Shown here piece by piece: positions 24,724 to 39,385 of a stretch of DNA of 64,000 nt. The translations under genes were made by a program, and so were the position numbers. Within the stretch, counting starts at the first letter, position 1. Every line of letters starts with the position of its first letter. Source of the stretch: Tetrahymena thermophila SB210 (lineage: Eukaryota; Ciliophora; Oligohymenophorea; Hymenostomatida; Tetrahymenidae); contig NW_002475923.1 in NCBI RefSeq assembly GCF_000189635.1, positions 310,001 through 374,000 on the forward strand. Reading direction: 5' to 3'. The notes below the pieces were generated by a model. It was not told the origin of the DNA. It saw nothing but the letters and a program-made list of their open reading frames with translations, and did no database searches.

Positions 24724-27700
24724 ATGAATATTGAAAAGAGGGGAGGATATGATTATTCAGATTGCTCCTTTGAAGTTAGACTAACAAAAAGGAAATTTTT
24801 GCACTCTGTACTAAGATATGTTTATTTTGCCAGGGACAAAATCGTAGTCTGCAAAGTATATTTTTTCAAAGTTTTCTCATATCAAACTCATAAGATCAAT
24901 AAATCTAAATGTAGTAGCATAACTCGCTATTACAAAAAAAAAAATTCTAAATAGCTAAGTATGTAGTGATAATCTTATATTTTATTTTAAATTATAAATA
25001 GGAACCTTATCAAAAAAAGCCTGAAAAAATAATTAAATTAAACACAAGATATACCATAAAATGGATTTACAACCCTAAAAAGATTGATCGTCCTTTTAAA
25101 GAAAAGGCGATTGGTTTTAGTATTTTGAATGATAAAGATGAAAGCATCACTTAATTTTACGGCGATAATATAATTATGACTTGTCTCTTGGATTTTCTGT
25201 AGAAGTAAATCTTTCAAGCAGATTTCTTAAATGAATACGAAATTATCACCAAAATAGGAAAAGGAAAATATGCAAAAGTAAAAAAATAAATATCTCCATA
25301 CATACTTATTTAGTTCTTTAATATAATTTTGAGCCTAGTTATCTAAAAAAAAACAAAAAAACAAAAAAATTGCTGATTTTTTGTATTAAAACTTAAAAAT
25401 ATTTTATTTAACTAAAAGGTTTACAAGGTAAAAAGAAAAGATACAGGTGAGTTATTCGCTGTAAAATACTTGCACAAGAGAAAAATGAAAGACATAGACG
25501 ATAGCGAGGTAAAAAAACTACATGACTTACTATCTACTTTTAGTTTAAATATTTAAATAAGTCTACAGAAAATTTCAAATTATCAGAAATCCAATAAAAT
25601 CATCATATTAAAATAATAAATATTTGGATAATAGTTTCAAGATAGCTCAAACAATTTTTATTTTTTAATACTTTTTAAGCATATTAAGCTTAATGTAAGT
25701 AAAATAAGCACTTTATTAGTAAAAGCAATTACTTTCCACATAAAATCAATCTTTTGTGAATGAAAACACACCTTTCTTATCTTAATTAACCAAATTTATA
25801 ATCAATATAACAAAAGCTTTTGATTACTTCAAAAGCATACTTTTATTATACTTGAGCGGCATCTCAAATAAACAAACAAACAAACAAAAATAACAAAGTA
25901 TAATTATAACATACTGAATTAAGGAGTTAAAGAAATATTTATTAATGTAATTGCTTTAATTTAGCAAATATTTACATTAAGTATGATGAAATTTTTAATG
26001 GATCAATTAATTAATTACAAAATAAAATCAATACCCTCTAAATTAATTGCTTCTTGATTGTCATGTGATTCTTTCAATTAATTCTAAATAAGGAACTTAC
26101 TTATTTATCGAAAATACGACCGTCGTCTGTCTGACTATTACCTCCCTATCTAAAATATCCATCCATTCATTATAAAATAATTAAATTTTTCATTTAAGGC
26201 AAAACTTAAAAATTTATTTATAAATTTTCTTAAGACTTATTAATAAACAAAGAGTAACAAAAATTTTACCACAAATATTTCAAAGTAAGTAAGTAAATTT
26301 AATTTTTCATACAATTTAAAATAGGCTGCTCTTGATAATGAATTAAATATTCTCAGGTAATTAGATCACCCAAATTGTCTAAAATTAGTAGCTTGCTTTT
26401 AAGATACAAATGGATATTATATATTGACTGAGTTGCTTGATGAATCAAAGTCGCTATCATAAGAAATAGCAAAATATAAAAATCCTTAATTTTCATACAA
26501 AATGATTAAGCATATTTTAGGGTAATTAATTAAAGGTTTAGAATATGTTCACTCAAAAGGAATTATGCATCGTGATTTAAAGCCTTAAAATATTATGTTT
26601 ACAATTAGCTAATCAGGAGCGCTAAGCTAGTTAAAGCTTATCGACTTTGGACTTGCACAAATTATAAAGTCTTAAAAATATATATATGTTCATGTTGGTA
26701 CTCCAGGATTTGTCGCTCCAGAAATATTAGCAAATGAATCAGAAAACCATAGATATGATGAGAAATGTGATCTATTTTCTATCGGAGTCATATTCCACAT
26801 ACTGTAAATAATTTAATTTATTGCTAATAAAAAACTCATTTTTGAATTCATACTTTTTTAAACAGGCTGACAGGCAAGACAGTTTTCCCAGGCAATAAAT
26901 TTTCTTAAGTTCTAGAAAAAAATAAACTCTGTTAAATACAACTATCTGGTGCTAGATATGAATAAGTAAATATAACTAATTAAGCAAGATAAAGTTTTAA
27001 ATAATTTAAATATTTTAGATTAGTTAAGAAGCATTGGATTTGCTTGGAAAATTACTCCAAAAAGATCCTAGAAGAAGAATTAGCGCAAAGGATGCATTAC
27101 AACATCCATTTTTCTCAGAAAAAGGTTCTGAGTTCGATAAGATGCCATCTTGTATGGAGACTGTTTAAGGAGTTTAAATGACAAAATTAAAAGATGAAAT
27201 TACTAATTTACCTAAAAGACCCATGAAAACATTATCATCACTCTAGGATTATGATCAGCCTAATGGTGTTTCTCCAACGACCATTAGAGCAAACCTATTC
27301 TAATAGCTAAATAGTCTCAAATCTATGAAAGATATAGATGCCACAAATGAAACCTCATATTCTTTATAAACTGAAGCTTTGTATAAATTCACTAAAGATC
27401 TTATTGTCCTATTAGAAGACATAGAAAACAATAAAGAATTTCTACATGCAACAACTGTCGAGGAAGATTACACTGATTCCCCAATGAAGCTTTAGCAAAA
27501 AAATAAATTTTTCAATCCTCCTATTTCAGAGCAAGAAGAAAACTAAAGGATAAAAATTATTACAGAAATAAAAAAAAACAAAGAAAATTCCTTAATAAAT
27601 ACTATTAAAGTACCAGGTAAAACTAAAATATATTTTAATTTTCTTCGTTAATAAGAAAAATAAAAAAAAGGAATTTTTTTTTTTTTGATTAAATAGTAAT

Positions 27701-28596
27701 CAAAATAAAACTAATTTTGAAGTATTTTTTAGATTTTAGAAGAATGAATTTATATTTTTTGTTAAATTAAATAGAAAGGATAGAAGAAGAGGAAGAAGAA
27801 AATAATTAGGTAGAGAATCAACCAGAGTCTGATCAAAAAAATGAAGAACTTACAGATTAAGATAGATAAAAAATTAGAGATTTGAAAAAAAACCTGTGCA
27901 TTAATACAAAAATGACTGAAAAGTCTAAATTTAGTTCTGGAATAGAAATTTCTAACACTGATAATAATATAAACAAGAACTCTTAGGTTCCAACTTAGAA
28001 CAATGAAGATGATGAAGAATAAGTTAACCATATAGGCAGAAAAATTGAATATCCTCCTAAAAATATGATATTAAATGAAATGCCTTCGCCTATATCTCCT
28101 CCTAATAATTTTAAATTAAGACCAAAGTTGCAGCTTAGAATAGAAAAACATTAACTCCAACAACAAGATGTAAATTTCTCTTAATTAATTTAACAATTTT
28201 ATAAAATTATTTTATCTTAATTAGAGCTAAGGACAATTTAAATAAAGCACACACATAAAATTCCCTAAAGAAATAGTTCAGCTTATAGATTTTTTCCCGA
28301 AAGATATGTTTAATTGTTACCTTTGTCATGACAGAGAAGAAATTGAAAAAGGTATGTCCAAAAGAGTTTTTAAGCTAGGATTATTTTTGTTGTACGGAGA
28401 AGATGTTCTCAAGCAGCCAGCCCCATAATAAATTTTATAAAAGCTTGAAGAAATTACAAAAAAAAAGAAATTCCACCCTTGGTTTATTGGTATGATTAAG
28501 TCTATGCTCTAAGAAAATGAAAGCCAAAGACCTTCAATAAAACAATTAAGCTAAATGATTTAGAAAAGTTTAAATCCTATAAAAACAATATCTTGA
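24724..28596 (+). CDS. PH-domain serine/threonine protein kinase, 813 aa
   Basis: Eight exons: 24724-24855, 25002-25277, 25419-25508, 26325-26803, 26866-26965, 27019-27616, 27775-28169 and 28225-28596, including one unusually long 816-base intron. Residues 1 to about 115 look like a pleckstrin-homology fold, an arrangement common in ciliate kinases. The kinase domain (about 124-391) is complete: glycine loop IGKGKYAKV, Lys152 in FAVKYLHK, Glu172 in DNELNIL, HRDLKPQN (His248), DFG (273-275), APE (297) and RRRISAKDALQHPFF. All catalytic residues are present, so it should be active; sequence style is CAMK/AGC-like. The tail is long, acidic and low-complexity. Its end (KSMLQENESQRPSIKQLSQM) resembles the last helices of a kinase C-lobe. 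Substrate is unknown. Confidence 0.88.
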
Positions 28597-29853
28597 TGTA
28601 TCAATAAAACAATTTGGATTAATTTTACTTAGAGTACAAAAAATTAAACACTGATAATTATAACTACTAACTAACTATTACTTATCTACATAAAAATATT
28701 ATTTAGTCTTCTCCTTTTCTTCAATTTCTTCTCAAAAATTACCTAAATCAATAAATAGACAAATGTTAACTAAAATTAACTAAACAAAATTATTTTAATT
28801 ATAAGTTTGTAATATATATATATATATAGCATCTTTTATCCTAGTATCAAAAAATTTTATTCTTCTTTCAATAATCAAATCAAGTTTCTTATATTTATAA
28901 TTTGGCATAAGCTAAACATTAAAATAGCTAAATTAAAAAATTTTATTTTAAATACAATAATCCTTTAAATAATATCATATTGTTTGAAGATAAGTTTATC
29001 CTTAATTTAATCTTAATCATTTATTTACCTAATTATCTAAATTCATTGCTATTAAAGGTTACATTAAACAACTCTAAATATTTTTTTTAAGCTAAATGCT
29101 TTGATTTATTTTATTATTAAATAAAAGATTTAATTTCTCATTTTGAATATGTTTAATTTATATAATTTTTATATTCAAAATCAAGTTTAAAAAATAAAAA
29201 TTTAAAATAAATTTTTTTTAAAGAATTTTTTTAATTAGAAATATTTCTAATTTATTTCATAAAAACAATTTTGGGTTTTTTTTTATTAATTTATAGAAAC
29301 TTCTCAAATAAATATTCATTTTCACTATTTAACTCTGTAAGCTTTTAAGTTATTAACTAATTTATAGATTATTTTATAAAATAACATCCAGTTTTCATAG
29401 AATAAAACAGTATTAACTTTTATGCTTATGTTGTAAAAAATCTTTCAGATTATCACATCAAATGAATAAAAGAATTAAAAAAACATATATTCTGGTATTA
29501 ATTTAAAAGAAACTATTTTATTTTTTAAGTCTTCTTTTAAATTTAAAAAAAACAAACTATTTAAATACATAAAAATAAATGAATATTATCTAAAATACAA
29601 TAAATAAATAAATTAGGAACATAAAAATATTTTTAACTGATAATTGAAAACGCTTTTTAAAAATTAAAACAAAAACTTACTAAATTTATATATATATAAT
29701 TTGAAATAAATTTAATAACTCAACATAATTAGAATTTAATTTAATTAATTATTTATTTATTTAGATTGAGATGGTAATCTGTTTTTGTTTATATAGTGAA
29801 ATAATAGCTTAAAGGTAATATATTTGTTTATTTATTAATTCATTATTTCTTAT
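28597..29853. other. intergenic region between convergent genes
   Basis: About 1.25 kb between the 3' ends of the kinase (+) and the SIR2 gene (-). AT-rich, with a TA dinucleotide run near 28812-28827. No coding or RNA features seen. Confidence 0.5.
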
Positions 29854-31328
<1,475 letters not shown>

Positions 31329-31764
31329 TAATATTAATAATTGTTTCTAAAAGTATAATACTATTGTTTTTTAATTGAATTAAACTTTTTTATTCAGACT
31401 CAGTATCTTTTAATTTAATAGCAATTAGAATATCTACTAATAAATACTGATTGTTTTATGTCTATGATTGCAAAAACTGTCTGGTGTAGTATAAAATTTA
31501 TTTAACTATTTTAAATTAAGTAAATATTATTAGTTTTTTTAAAAATTTAAGAGGATTTAAGGTATGTATGATATATTAAGAAAATATTATCTTTAAATGC
31601 TTATAAATAATCATAAAAATGTTAGCTTTAAAAATTTAACAATTATCTTAATAAAATTTAAAGTTTAGCTGCTAGCTAAACTTAGGTTTATGAATTAAAA
31701 ATCAATCAAGGTATTTATCAAATTTTTATTTCAAAAATGCTTGAAAATATAAATAATAAAAAAT
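31329..31764. other. intergenic spacer upstream of SIR2 gene
   Basis: AT-rich; lies between the SIR2 start (31328, minus strand) and the first tRNA-Phe. It should contain the SIR2 promoter. No further feature seen. Confidence 0.5.
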
Positions 31765-31837
31765 TGCCTTCACTCGGGATCGAACCGAGGACCGTAAGAT
31801 CTTCAGTCTTACGCTCTCCCAACTGAGCTATAAAGGC
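31765..31837 (-). tRNA. tRNA-Phe (GAA), copy 1
   Basis: A 73-base cloverleaf on the minus strand with a 7-bp acceptor pair (GCCTTTA with TGAAGGC), D-arm GCTC/GAGC, anticodon loop CTGAAGA giving anticodon GAA, and T-arm CTCGG-TTCGATC-CCGAG, discriminator A. No intron. A T run follows on the transcribed strand as a Pol III terminator. Identical to the five other copies in this window. Confidence 0.97.
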
Positions 31838-32924
31838 TTTATATTTTTTAGAATAAAATATTTTAGCATTTAGTATGTTTTAAATTTTTACCCAACTTTT
31901 CTTAATATTTTTTTAATTTTTTTAAAATTTAAAAAAGCTCAATAAGAATTTATTTACTTATGGTTTGAGATTTAATTTTCAGCTTTCTTTCTAAATAAAT
32001 TATATGAAATAAATAAATATATTGTTTTTTATGTTGAAATTTATAAAAGCACTTATTAAGTAAGCATTTTTCTAAGATAGTATTTTTTTAAATTAATTTC
32101 ATAAAATAGAAAGCCTAATAAAAAATTTTTTGTCTAAAGATATTAACTTTCTTAGTAACTTTAAACAAAGCCTAATAAAAAAAATCTTACTGTTTAAATA
32201 TTCTTATTAATTTACTATCTATTATGTTATAGAAATCAATATCATTTAAATATTTAAGATTAAATAAATGAACAACGATATTTATAAATTTGAAGAGATT
32301 ATTTATCAACAAAAACCTAATTAATACAAAAAATGTTTTAAGAGTATGAGTTAACTGAATTACAGCAAAATAAAATATTATATTTTGAATTAAATTAAAT
32401 AAAAGATTATAGAATGATTATTCTTTTTTTTGGTTTTAACTTATATTATGAATACTTTATATAAATAAAAATGATAATATTTATTCTAAGAGAAAATTAA
32501 TTTCATATAATAGAAAGCCTAATAAAAAATTTTTTGTCTAAAGTTATTAACTTTCTTAGTAACTTTAAACAAAGCCTAATAAAAAAAATCTTACTGTTTA
32601 AATATTCTTATTAATTTACTATCTATTATGTTATTGAAATCAATATAATTTAAATATTTAAGATTAAATAAATGAACAAGGATATTTATAAATTTGAAGA
32701 GATTATTTATCAACAAAAACCTAATTAATACAAAAAATGTTTTAAGAGTATGAGTTAACTGAATTACAGCAAAATAAAATATTATATTTTGAATTAAATT
32801 AAATAAAAGATTATAGAATGATTATTCTTTTTTTTTGGTTTTAACTTATATTATGAATACTTTATATAAATAAAAATGATAATATTTATTCTAAGAGAGT
32901 AAGTTATGAAGCTCAATAAAAAAC
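31838..32924. other. 3' spacer of surface-protein gene A
   Basis: AT-rich, non-coding, and mostly occupied by the two 404-bp repeat copies listed separately. The part next to the tRNA is shared with the spacer after tRNA copy 2. Confidence 0.6.
32096..32900. repeat. 404-bp tandem duplication
   Basis: Two adjacent near-identical copies with a period of 404 bases; for example AGAAAGCCTAATAAAAAATT begins at 32108 and again at 32512. Unit 2 of the large duplication has only one equivalent (about 39655-40050). The copies are non-coding and lie just downstream of gene A. Confidence 0.9.
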
Positions 32925-35900
32925 TCATTAGAAATTTTATAAGCTGATAATTTAATTACTTTAGTTATGATTTTAATTAATTGATCTGTTATTTTCATCT
33001 AAATTTTATTCTATTTAGCTCTTTTTTTTGCTATCTTCAAATTATTTTTATATTTTTTCAATAAAATGAGAGTAGAATAGTGGGAATACTAATAAACATA
33101 GTAAACCAAAGAAGGTTACTATAAGCCAACTAAGCGTATATTAGGAATCTTAATATACTACTAGTGGTGCACACTAATTTCCTTAGGTTATATACCCATC
33201 TAGGCATTCAATGCATTCAGAAATACTGCTTCCATAACAGCGCTTACCTAATTTTAGAAATAATTTTTAAATAAATAAAAAAAAAACTCAGTTTTAGATT
33301 TACAATTATTAACACAAGGGACACATTTCTATAGTGTCTAACTATAATATTATTAGTCAGTACAATCACACTGAGGTAATGTTAAGATTCCTATAGCTTT
33401 GCAGACTTTTATTTTATTAAAAATTGTAAAAAAATATTTTAAAATTTTTATTACGATCAACAGCTGGAGGTTTTGGGTCTATAGGTGGTACATAAGTACA
33501 ATCACTGGCTACTTTGCAAATAATACAGTCATTACTTGTAGGACCCTTGCAGGTTAAACATTTTGAATCACAGGCTTAGCATGATTAGCCATCTTTTGTC
33601 ATAAAAGTATTAGATGGGCAATCACATGATCCAGCACCACCAATCACTGAAAGTGCAAATCCTGGCTTACAAGATAAGCAATCAAGTCTACTTCCACCTT
33701 GGCATGTGGCACAACTATTAAAGCAACCTAATTTTATTAAAAAAAATAAAATATAATTAATATATTATTGATTTATCCTATTTTTTTATAAATACCTCTG
33801 CATTATGTATATGTAAAATCTTCATAGGTTCCATTTTGGCACTTGCATGTATAATTGCTAGTACCTGGTACAAGAACTTTAACTCTATATCCTGAACACT
33901 ATGTACAATTGCTTGAAGTATTGGCACATTATGAGCAAATTGAATCACACTTAGCACAGTAATTAGGGGCTATCAACGTAGCATACATCCCGCTAGGGCA
34001 TTAATCACAAGCAGGTAGATTTGTCCTCTAACCTTAACAAGCTATACATTGATTAGCATTATTAGCACATCCAGAGCAGATAGGGTTACAACTAGGGCAT
34101 TAAACTTAAGTTGGATAATTATCAAATGTTCCAAAAGGGCATGTACAAGAAGGTGGATTCACTCTATTTTGTGCACATTGTATACATCCTGAAGAGTTAC
34201 ATGAGTTGCATCTGCTATCGCATGGAAGGCATTACTATTAACCGGCAACCTCATAAAAATTTTGAGGACACACGCAAGTGTTAGTATTAGGATCTAAGAC
34301 TCTGTTTGAGTTACATGTCAAACACGTAGTTGACAAACCACTGCACGTTTTACAATTACTATCACATGGTTGGCAATCAGTATCTAGTAATTATAAAAAT
34401 TAAATTAAAATAATTAATAATGTATTATAAATTTTTACTTCCTGTATCATAAAATCCTGGTTAGCAGTCGCAATTTGGAGGATTAGATAGCCTGTTTTAG
34501 CCTTAACAAGTTAAGCAATTTAGAGCTGAACCACTGCAAGTACTGCATTTATATCCACAACTTGAGCAATTTCTTTAGTTTCCACTATACTTTCCAGGAG
34601 GACATGTTGAACAGCTAGGAGGGCCTGTTCTATCTCCGCTACAAGTTGTGCATGCAGTTGCATTAGTGCATGTTGCACATTAAAAGCTGCAAGCTGGGCA
34701 TATAGCTAAACCTGAATCATATGTGCCTGTTGGGCAATCACAGTTATTAGTAAATATATTCTTTGTCCTGTTTGGCTTGCAAACTATGCAATTTTAATTT
34801 GAAGGACCATTACAAGTAGTACAAAAGCTACTGCAAGCAATACAATCAAGACTCACACCTAAATATATTTAATTATATTTTTTAACATTCTTAATATTCT
34901 TAATGCTTTAGTTTAATTAGAATTAACTTTTTAATTTAAATTTAATTTCAAATCAATAAAATAATTTTGTTAAATTACCATCATCATAATAACCATCTTT
35001 GCAGATGCATGCAGGAGGCTGTTAAATAAAAAAGAAAGAAATAAATAAATTATAAATTAAAATTATAATATAATTTTTTACATTTATTCTATTTGAACCA
35101 TTACAAGCAATACACTAATATGGCTAAACGCCTGTACATCCATTACATCTAGGATTACAGTTTTGACAAGTGTTATTAACATCTACTTAACCAGGAGGAC
35201 ATATACAATTTGATGGATTTGCTGGATCTTAAACTCTACCTGCTTAACATGCACTGCAAATAGTCGGGTCAAGTATTGAACATCTAGCACATTTAGGAGA
35301 ACATCCTTTGTCTGTATCAGAAGGACAGTTATTTGTTCCATCATCAACAGTTCCAGGTGGACATTAGCAATCTGGACCTTATCTTCTACCTAAACAATTT
35401 CCTTGGCAATTATTGGCAGAAGTAACACAAGAGGCACAACCAATTTTACAGCTAGGGCATATGGTGCTTTGATAATCTTCATAGGTACCTGGAGGGCAAG
35501 TACAACCTGCTGATAAAACTCTATTTCCTTTGCATTTAGTACAGCTTGTTGCAGTTCCTGTACAATATTGGCATTTAAAATCGCATTCTATTTTGTGAAA
35601 AAAGTAATTCTATCATTTTATGAATATTAATTAAAATAATGATTACACCAGCAAGCATAAGAAGTAGGAATGCTATAATACCCAGGAGGAACAGGATCAC
35701 ATAAACAATAAAACTTAACACAAGGTTTGACTAATGCAAAAGATTGAATGCCAAACTAACTAGTTTGTGTATTACACCATGAAGAATATAAAAACGAAAA
35801 GGTGGATTTTGTTGTATCTATACCTTGGTAAGTTAGTACTCTTCTAATATTATTTTAAGATGCTGTCTAATTAAAAATATTAATTACAGGCATGTAAATT

Positions 35901-38423
35901 GTTTATGGAGGAACTTTTCCTGCTGGTCCAGTATACACACAACTTCTTGAGGAAGGGCAAGCTCTATTTGAATAAATTTGACTTTCGTCAGTAAGCATAA
36001 AATTTTTCAAGATATTATAAACTGGGATGCTTGGATTCATGGCAATGTAGAAAATATCAATTCTTTGAATAGGTATTCCTTTATAGGCTTTAACACTCAA
36101 CTGAAATTTATCTACATCAATAGATAATGTTTTTATTTCAAAAGAATGTCCTGTACCAGGAGGTATTAGGATACCAGTATACCCAGCAGTAACTTAAGGA
36201 ACAAACTTCTAACGGGTATTAAATGAGATTATTGTGGAAACCCATTAATCAGAAGCAGCAACATTTGCTAAATTTGGAAAAGCTGCACTAGTAAAACTGA
36301 ATTATCCTATTTCAATTTCAGGATCAATTGATGCAATGTAAAAAGGTTAAGAGTTATAAATTTTTCCACTCCCTAAACCGCGCTACATTTATATTGTAAA
36401 TCCAGTAGTAGACACAGAGTTGTAGCTTAATTAAAAGCTTTATAGTGTTGAACCTAAATCATAATCAAGTGTACTCATAGATAAAAATATTTAGGGTACT
36501 ATTGGTAAAGGCGGATTAAACGTAATAGAAACGGAATCTATATTCTAAGTATCTGGATTAGGTATAGGGACAGTTAAAACTCTAGTAGTTCCACTAATAA
36601 CTAGAGGATTTAAGTCAATACCTTTTAGTTAAAATTTCAAATAGAATTAAAATACTAATTAGATTTTTTTGAAAATTATTTACTATAGTCACATTATTAT
36701 TGTATTTAAGCAAAAGTATTTAAACAAGGTGTGCATTCTTGATAAGGTTAAGTATGAACAGTATTAGCATCAGCCTAAATATTTTATTAAAATCATTTAG
36801 TATCATAATATTTATTTTTTTTAACTTTATTCTAAATATATATTTTTATTTAAGCGATTTAATTACTTATTATAGGTAGAATGAAAATTAAATATTTTAT
36901 AAAATAATTACTTTTGGGCAGTAATCTGTGCTCGGCCAGCAAATTCCATTAGCCAAAACATATCCACTTTTACAATAAATACATTTTTGATCACTTAAAT
37001 ATTTAGAAGATTGGAGAATGCAGTTTGACATACAAAAGGTGAATTATCCAGGGTCATTTAAGTATTACCTAAAGTATGAACCTTAGTATACACGAAAATT
37101 TCTCATTGAATAAGAACCTGAGTAGTTTATACCGGGATTATTTAATGCATAAATTGCAGGTACTTTTGAAGGCCAAGTAGCACTTATATAACCAACAGCT
37201 TATTGCATACCGTTTATGTATATTCTTACAAATATTTTTGAAGCTCCTGGGAATTAGCAAATATTAATAACAGCTTCATGACCAGCCCCACCTCCATTAA
37301 TAGTTGTTATGGGTGGAGAAGTATAACATGAAGAAACGCTAATACATATTATAATTGAGTAACCGCCACCAGCAGCTTAATAAGCTATAGTTAAAATTAG
37401 ATTAGCTTAGTTATCTGATATTAAAATATTATTGAAGCTAGCTGGATTTCCATTGATTGTCATCCAATAAGAAAATGTTTCTTCATTATATTGTATATTA
37501 GTAGCAATTAAAGCTGTACTGCCTTAATTAAATGTAAGGGCTTCATATGTTCCAATAGAAACCCAAGCTGGATCCAAAATAGGTTCTGGATCTCTAGTTG
37601 TTCCTAACATCATATCTGGTAAATTAAATTATGTATCAGAAACATATTAAGGTGATATAGTATTTGGAGCCATTAAAGTATATTGAGCAATTAGATTTAA
37701 ATCAGAATGACGAAGTTCAAGTAAGAATTAAGGATTTGTTGTATCTAAATCATAATTTGCAGATACTTAAATTGAATACATAGGCGAACAAGAAGGGAAA
37801 TAAGCTGGAGTAGCATCGAAATATAAACCTAAATTAGGAAAGACTCCAAAGTTTGTTGGAATATTTGCTGTAAATGATCCTTAATAAGCTAATTAAGAAG
37901 TAGAGTCGATAGGATTAATAGCAATTTTAAATATTTAAGTATTGAAATTTATAGAAAACGCATAAAAACTCCACTAACCCATTAATGATGAAAAATTTGG
38001 AACCACAACAGGAGTTGCTTAGTTATAATTAGCTTGCAGTTGATTTTAACCATTATTATTAAAGAAAAAAGCCAACAATCTTCTTGTATTATCTCCATTT
38101 AATTCAGATTCACCGTTCATTGGCAATGTTACTCCATTTGTATTCGTAGAAAGATATATCAAAGTTTGCCACTAATTAGTTAAATCTGGATTCCCTGTTG
38201 GTTTCCACCATCCTGATATTGTTAATTTTTAAGAAGTTGAAAGTACATCTGCTCCCATATCCTAGATTTTCTTTAAGTTATAACTAAAAGTTTATGAATT
38301 TGTGCAGGGTGATTGGTATTATCCATTCATTAATCCAAAATTATTACATGGGTAATCACAACGGATTTATTTCATAATTATACATGAAAAAACCCCTAAG
38401 ACAATAAAAAATTATGAAAGCAT
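32925..38423 (-). CDS. lectin-like, cysteine-rich type I membrane protein A, 1,609 aa
   Basis: Ten exons on the minus strand: 36912-38423, 36684-36774, 35647-36621, 35082-35587, 34979-35018, 34439-34858, 33796-34383, 33455-33727, 33304-33405 and 32925-33247; all joins are in frame. A signal peptide is visible (MLSQFFIVLGVFSCIIM). Residues ~25-490 resemble one or two LamG/ConA-like folds (LTISGWWKPTG; TFSYWMTINGNPASF). Residues ~630-740 resemble an H-type lectin fold. Residues ~850-1530 are furin/EGF-like Cys-rich repeats of the CxxC...C type (for example CKTCSGLSTTCLTC). One membrane helix follows (LSWLIVTFFGLLCLLVFPLF), then a ~48-residue Gln/Asn-rich cytosolic tail. It is presumably on the cell surface or in food-vacuole membranes. 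Ligand unknown; domain assignments for the lectin parts are tentative. Confidence 0.85.
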
Positions 38424-39312
38424 GAGTGATAATATTAATCTTAATATCAAAACCTTCTTTTTTGCTTATCTTGTAAATATTTTATGAAGCGCTTTCAGAA
38501 TTTTTCTTTCTTCAATTAATCAAATATGAGAATTAGCTGTTTTTCCTTAATATAAATCTTTTGATTTTTTATTATCTGCTAATATCTACAAAAGCTATTA
38601 ATTAGTTAACATACTTTAATTAAAAAGTGAGAGGGCTATCTAAAAAAAAAAAAAATAAGGTTGAAAATTAATTATTTGAAGTTTTAATATATTAATAACT
38701 AATAATTACATATGTTCAAAGTATTATACCCATCAATTTATTCAAAAAATTTTATTAATTAAGTGTATGACATATATATATATATAATTTAACCATTCAA
38801 TTTATAAATAAATATTATATACATTTATTTCTAAATAATATTCATGGTTAATAAATCAATTAATTGTAAAATTTTATCAAAATTTCTAATTGAATATTTT
38901 AGTTTACATGAACAAATTTAAATTAATACTAACAAATTTTTAATAAAGGATACCTAATCAAATAAATTCTTTATATCATTTATTTTTGACTCAAATTAAT
39001 ATTCTTAAAAAATTAATATTAAAATATTCTATTTATTAATTTTTTATTTTCAAAAATGTGTAGCTACACTAATTTTTTTAAATTTTCATCCTTCAGTATA
39101 ATTCAAATTGCATTGAAGTTTATTTTGGTAATAAATAAATAAATATATAAATAAAAAATTGCTATCACTCTTTCAGTATTGAACAAATTATTTTAAGATC
39201 TTCAGTCTATGCTCTCCAAACTAAACTATAAAGGTATTTAATAATTTTTTATTTTAAAAATGATACCTAATCAATATTTTTAAATTTAAACTAAATAAGT
39301 AAATAAAAAAAA
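38424..39312. other. 5' spacer of gene A
   Basis: Should hold the promoter of surface-protein gene A. It contains the decayed tRNA listed separately and a TA-repeat near 38771-38787 that is also present in unit 2. Otherwise AT-rich spacer. Confidence 0.55.
39160..39235 (-). pseudogene. decayed tRNA-Phe, unit 1
   Basis: The order of tRNA-Phe elements is recognisable on the minus strand. The anticodon-arm segment (AAGATCTTCAGTCT on the plus strand) is intact, but the T-arm, D-arm and acceptor carry many changes (for example TTCAGTATTGAAC in place of the T-arm). It should not fold or be charged. It lies about 80 bases from an intact copy. Confidence 0.85.
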
Positions 39313-39385
39313 TGCCTTCACTCGGGATCGAACCGAGGACCGTAAGATCTTCAGTCTTACGCTCTCCCAACTGAGCTATAAAGGC
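39313..39385 (-). tRNA. tRNA-Phe (GAA), copy 2
   Basis: Identical 73-base sequence to copy 1, with anticodon GAA and intact A and B boxes, on the minus strand with a following T run. It marks the boundary between the two duplication units. Confidence 0.97.

Noticed and set aside
24856-24954. Continuation of the kinase first exon through position 24954
   Set aside because: The frame stays open but soon reaches TGA. A GTA donor at 24856 and acceptor at 25001 give an in-frame join that restores the PH-like domain.
39160-39235. Functional seventh tRNA
   Set aside because: The T-arm and D-arm pairs and the acceptor are broken; the same holds for 46359-46438. Called as relics instead.
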